17,257 bases of DNA from an uncultured Clostridia bacterium (lineage in GTDB: Bacteria; Bacillota; Clostridia; Oscillospirales; Ruminococcaceae): contig CAMVBT010000014.1 of assembly GCA_947165805.1 (NCBI GenBank), forward strand, positions 1 through 17,257. The letters run 5' to 3'. The translations under genes were made by a program, and so were the position numbers. The notes beneath the pieces were generated by a model, which ran no database searches, was not told where the DNA came from, and worked only from the letters and a program-made list of their open reading frames with translations. Positions 14,957 through 17,257 of this stretch are shown piece after piece (positions within the stretch are counted from its first letter, which is position 1; every line of letters starts with the position of its first letter).

Positions 14957-15640
14957 TCAGTTCATATATTCGCCGTTGTATTCGAGGAGGGTCACAGAGG
15001 TCACGCCGTCGATGCCCTTGAAGCGCGACAGTCCCGAGGTGTCGTTGTTCTTCACCTTGATCTCGATAGTGATCTCGTTGCGGTCGCCGGTCTTGGTCTT
15101 GTTCTTGAGGCGGTACTTCATTCCGCCGAGGACGGCGTTCACGTTGTCCTCCGCCGCGTCTTCATAATGCACTATGAGCAGGTAGTTGCGCTTTGTCTTC
15201 TTGAGCATCGAGAAGAGTATGTACACCACCGCTATAACGACAGTTCCGAGCAGCGCCACGAAGTACAGTCCCGCGCCCGCGGTGATACCAGAGGCTATCG
15301 ACCAGAACAGGAAGCCTATATCCAGCGGGTCCTTGATAGCGGAACGAAATCTCACGATCGACAGCGCGCCCACCATACCGAGTGACAGCACGACGTTCGA
15401 GCTTATGGTCATTATGATAAATCCGGTTATCGAGGTTATCATCACGAGAAGAACATTGAAATTGTCGCTGTATACCACTCCGCGATAGCAGAAACGGTAA
15501 ACGAGATAAATTATGACGCCGCAGATGAGCGAGGCCAGCATTGCCGCGAGAATGGCGGCGGGTGTGAGTGCGGAAAATTTCAGATCGTCGCCGAAAAGCG
15601 CGATCGCTTCGTCAACAATGCTCATGAGCTTGGGCTGCAT
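14957..15640 (-). CDS. DUF4956 membrane protein
   Basis: A 227-residue protein with an N-terminal membrane half and a soluble C-terminal half. Hydrophobic segments lie near 29-49, 61-85, and 107-145; between them is the DUF4956 signature SLGMVGALSIVRFRSAIKDP followed by LDIGFLFWSIASG. The C-terminal part (about 150-227) is probably cytoplasmic and mixed alpha/beta. DUF4956 genes are regularly found beside VTC-domain genes in bacteria, as here, where it follows by only 6 bases with GGAGGTAA before its ATG. The pairing suggests a membrane partner or channel for polyphosphate synthesis, but no function has been shown that I know of. An ATG five codons further in is a less likely start. Confidence 0.9.
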   Translation of the reverse strand: MQPKLMSIVDEAIALFGDDLKFSALTPAAILAAMLASLICGVIIYLVYRFCYRGVVYSDNFNVLLVMITSITGFIIMTISSNVVLSLGMVGALSIVRFRSAIKDPLDIGFLFWSIASGITAGAGLYFVALLGTVVIAVVYILFSMLKKTKRNYLLIVHYEDAAEDNVNAVLGGMKYRLKNKTKTGDRNEITIEIKVKNNDTSGLSRFKGIDGVTSVTLLEYNGEYMN

Positions 15641-15646
15641 AGTCGG

Positions 15647-16378
15647 TTACCTCCGGTCAGACAGATGTTTCAAAGGGCGCTGTTCGCCCAGTTTATCGGT
15701 ACACAGAATGAATTTCGAGAACGCTTCCTCGGCGGTGGATATCCCGGTCAGAAGCTGGCCGATATGCGCGGGGAGGAAGTTGTCATACTTGATCTCAAGA
15801 ATGATCTCGTTCTCGGGCATTATGGTCTCATATACGTTTTCGGGGTCAAACAGGTCGAGACTGTTCGTACACGCCGCTATCTTCATATCGAACGTTATCC
15901 GCACATTTCCCGCGTAGCAGACGTAGGGTTCGCGGATATAATCGACTATCACGGCGGGCATCACCCTGACCGCCGAGCTCGACGCGAACAGGTCGCCGCC
16001 GGCTGTATCGGCGTAACTCTCGTCCGCGAAGAACGAGCAGTCGCCGTCAAGCAGCAGCCTGTACTGCTCCATGGTCAGCGGGGTGCTCTTCTTGTACCCC
16101 ATGCAGTCGTCCTTGACCTTTTCCTCGAGGTTTATCACGTTTTTCCCGAGGTCGTAGACCCTTATCCGGTATTTCTTGCGGTGCAGGGCGCCGTTCACCT
16201 TGTCGCGGTAGGCGGTGTGATAGGCGTCGTCGAGGTAGAGGCTCGTGACGCGGTAGAGCCCGTCCGCGGTGTGGGTATCGGGCATCATGGCGGCCCTGAA
16301 GCGCTGCCGCAGTATATGGTATGTGCCGCCGTTGATGCGGTATTTCAGCTCATGGCGGTATTGTATCTTTTCACTCAT
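15647..16378 (-). CDS. VTC-domain protein, probable polyphosphate polymerase
   Basis: A 243-residue tunnel-fold protein related to the catalytic domain of yeast Vtc4, which builds polyphosphate from ATP. The expected substrate-tunnel residues are visible in order: YRHELKYRI with K12, TSLYLDD, KKYRIRVY with R71 and R73, NLEEKVK with K87, VDYIREPY with R149, the metal-binding E195 with K197 in ILEIKYD, and a late FSKFILC with K222. All appear intact, so activity is plausible. I choose the ATG at 16378, which overlaps the upstream kinase stop by 8 bases and has AAGGA close by; the open frame continues 8 codons to a TTG lacking a ribosome site. No SPX domain or membrane segment is present; the DUF4956 protein encoded next likely supplies the membrane part. 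Confidence 0.9.
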   Translation of the reverse strand: MSEKIQYRHELKYRINGGTYHILRQRFRAAMMPDTHTADGLYRVTSLYLDDAYHTAYRDKVNGALHRKKYRIRVYDLGKNVINLEEKVKDDCMGYKKSTPLTMEQYRLLLDGDCSFFADESYADTAGGDLFASSSAVRVMPAVIVDYIREPYVCYAGNVRITFDMKIAACTNSLDLFDPENVYETIMPENEIILEIKYDNFLPAHIGQLLTGISTAEEAFSKFILCTDKLGEQRPLKHLSDRR

Positions 16379-16880
16379 TTTCCTTACCCGCGCGGTCGGC
16401 AATTACCGCGGTCATATCTTCGATGTGCATACCGCCGCAGTCGATAACGAAGTCGGCGTACTTTTCATAATATGGGCTTCTCTCCGCGAATATCTCCCCG
16501 ACGGTCATGCCCTTTGCCGCGGCGATACCACGGGTCTTTATGTTTTTCAGCCTGCGTTCGAGCTCGTCGCAGGGCACCTTTAAATATATACACATTCCCG
16601 TCTGCCGCAGGAAGTTCATTCCGCGCTCGCAGAAGACGGCGCTGCCGCCCGTGGCTATGACGGTATCTTCGGTGTCGGTGACGGAGAGGAGAGCCTCCTC
16701 CTCCATTTTCTCAAACCCCTTGACTCCGTATCTTTCTATCAGATGCCAAAGCAGGTCATGGTTCTGCTGCTGTATTATCAGGTCGGTATCGACGAAGCGC
16801 ATACCGAGTGTCTTTGCGAGGATAACGCCGACGGTGCTTTTACCGCACCCCGGCATCCCGATCAATACGATATTTTTCAT
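16371..16880 (-). CDS. Shikimate-kinase-like P-loop kinase
   Basis: A 169-residue member of the shikimate kinase family. The Walker A loop is GMPGCGKST (8-16), D31 and D33 fit the metal/substrate positions, R117 in TRGIA and R134 in FAERSPYYEKYAD fit the lid and substrate arginines. Two shikimate contacts differ: the arginine after GF (R58 in AroK/AroL) is E57 here, and the GGG motif is GGS (78-80). The substrate may therefore not be shikimate, although annotation pipelines would call it aroK. No other aromatic-pathway gene is near; instead it precedes the VTC/DUF4956 pair with an 8-base overlap. The ribosome site before its ATG is weak, and a repeat element ends about 20 bases upstream. Confidence 0.85.
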   Translation of the reverse strand: MKNIVLIGMPGCGKSTVGVILAKTLGMRFVDTDLIIQQQNHDLLWHLIERYGVKGFEKMEEEALLSVTDTEDTVIATGGSAVFCERGMNFLRQTGMCIYLKVPCDELERRLKNIKTRGIAAAKGMTVGEIFAERSPYYEKYADFVIDCGGMHIEDMTAVIADRAGKENE

Positions 16881-16903
16881 AAAACGTATAGCTTTCTTTT
16901 CAA

Positions 16904-17088
16904 GTGAACAGTGTACAGTTAACAGTTGTGGTGTCGGCTTCGCCGACTTATTTAAAATATCATCGCCGAGGGCGATACAGTTTTTAAAGTGAATAGTGAA
17001 CCGTTGTTTCGCCGACTATTTTAAATATTATCGCCGAGGGCGATACCATAATTATTCACTATTCATTATTCACTATTCACCATTCACT
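16904..17088. repeat. Double foldback intergenic repeat with heptad arms and hairpins
   Basis: Two related copies lie head to tail. Copy one opens with heptads GTGAACA, GTGTACA, GTTAACA (16904-16924), then hairpins GTCGGC-TTC-GCCGAC (16933-16947) and ATCGCC-GAG-GGCGAT (16962-16976). Copy two opens with GTGAATA, GTGAACC (16989-17002), keeps a shortened first hairpin region, and repeats the second hairpin exactly (17030-17044). It closes with five heptads of the form ATTCACT (17054-17088). The 12 bases at 16989-17000 are the exact reverse complement of 17069-17080, so copy two has inverted ends. The element fills the gap between the partial gene at the window end and the kinase gene; no coding capacity is evident. 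Confidence 0.8.
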
Positions 17089-17091
17089 TTT

Positions 17092-17257
17092 TCAGTACCA
17101 CGCGGGGACGTGGGCGGTGAAGCCGTCATACTCGCGGACGGTCTTTTCGGCGGCCTTTATCGCTTCGTCGTAGGTGTCTCTGCCGTACTTGTATGCCGAG
17201 CAGACGCGCCTGATGCAGTCCGCGGCAGTGTAGTAAGCCATGAGGGAGAAGAAATCG
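17092..17257 (-). CDS. 3' end of an unrecognised gene (partial)
   Basis: The last 54 codons of a gene that runs off the right edge. The visible part includes FFSLMAYYTAADCIRRV, then a charged helix-like stretch, and ends HVPAWY before TGA. Tyr, Ala and Arg are frequent and there is no hydrophobic segment. An internal ATG exists (17239-17241 on the plus strand complement) but has no ribosome site, so the frame most likely continues beyond the window. I cannot assign a family. It precedes the double foldback repeat, and no terminator is evident apart from that element's hairpins. Confidence 0.55.
   Translation of the reverse strand, partial: DFFSLMAYYTAADCIRRVCSAYKYGRDTYDEAIKAAEKTVREYDGFTAHVPAWY

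Noticed and set aside
14908..14958. Candidate terminator after the DUF4956 gene (GACACG paired with CGTGTC)
   Set aside because: The arms are 6 bases with a loop of about 39 and the minus strand continues A-rich rather than T-rich; not enough for an intrinsic terminator.
16379..16402. Upstream TTG start for the VTC protein, adding 8 residues
   Set aside because: No ribosome site; the family-like start SEKIQYRHELKYRI follows the ATG at 16378.
17054..17088. CRISPR-like array in the heptad run
   Set aside because: Units are 7 bases with no spacers and no cas genes nearby; it is a simple tandem repeat.

Overview
The window reads as a chromosomal stretch of a GC-rich Clostridia member, most likely Oscillospiraceae/Ruminococcaceae from a gut or rumen. 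This is inferred from the type III glutamine synthetase, the DUF4956/VTC pair, the DUF624 and DUF5684 membrane proteins, PaaK, and strong AGGAGG-type ribosome binding sites; I could not test it by search. Every gene I can support lies on the minus strand, so transcription runs from high to low coordinates. No tRNA, rRNA, CRISPR array, transposase or phage gene was seen.

Layout in transcription order (right to left). At 17092-17257 is the 3' end of an unrecognised gene. At about 16904-17088 is a double foldback repeat made of heptad runs and small GC hairpins. Next comes a cluster (16880-14957) of a shikimate-kinase-like protein, a VTC-domain polyphosphate-polymerase-like protein and a DUF4956 membrane protein, with very tight junctions. 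A consensus sigma-A promoter (14840-14868) and a leader with three 16-bp direct repeats then drive a three-gene unit (14755-11488): an SSS-family sodium/solute symporter, a phenylacetate-CoA-ligase-type enzyme and a small acyl carrier protein. It closes with a strong terminator (11385-11422).

A 158-bp MITE-like element (11201-11358) sits between that terminator and glnN, the type III glutamine synthetase (11172-9049). glnN is followed by a DUF5684 membrane protein and a terminator (8606-8640). A promoter at 8516-8544 then reads a DUF624 membrane protein and a PHP-family phosphoesterase (8462-6724).

Behind a second, smaller heptad-plus-hairpin repeat (6677-6723) lies a compact housekeeping operon (6631-1631): malic enzyme, ruvX, a 41-residue membrane protein, cysS and two cyclophilin-type lipoproteins. 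Adjacent genes in it overlap by 4 or 8 bases or lie within 27 bases of each other. It ends at a hairpin terminator (1554-1605). Last is murA (1346-66), starting with TTG behind an extended -10 promoter.

Most of the window is core metabolism. The points worth a second look are the symporter/PaaK/ACP unit with its repeated leader, the shikimate-kinase-like protein lacking key substrate residues, the second cyclophilin lacking its active site, the 41-aa membrane protein, and the foldback repeats.
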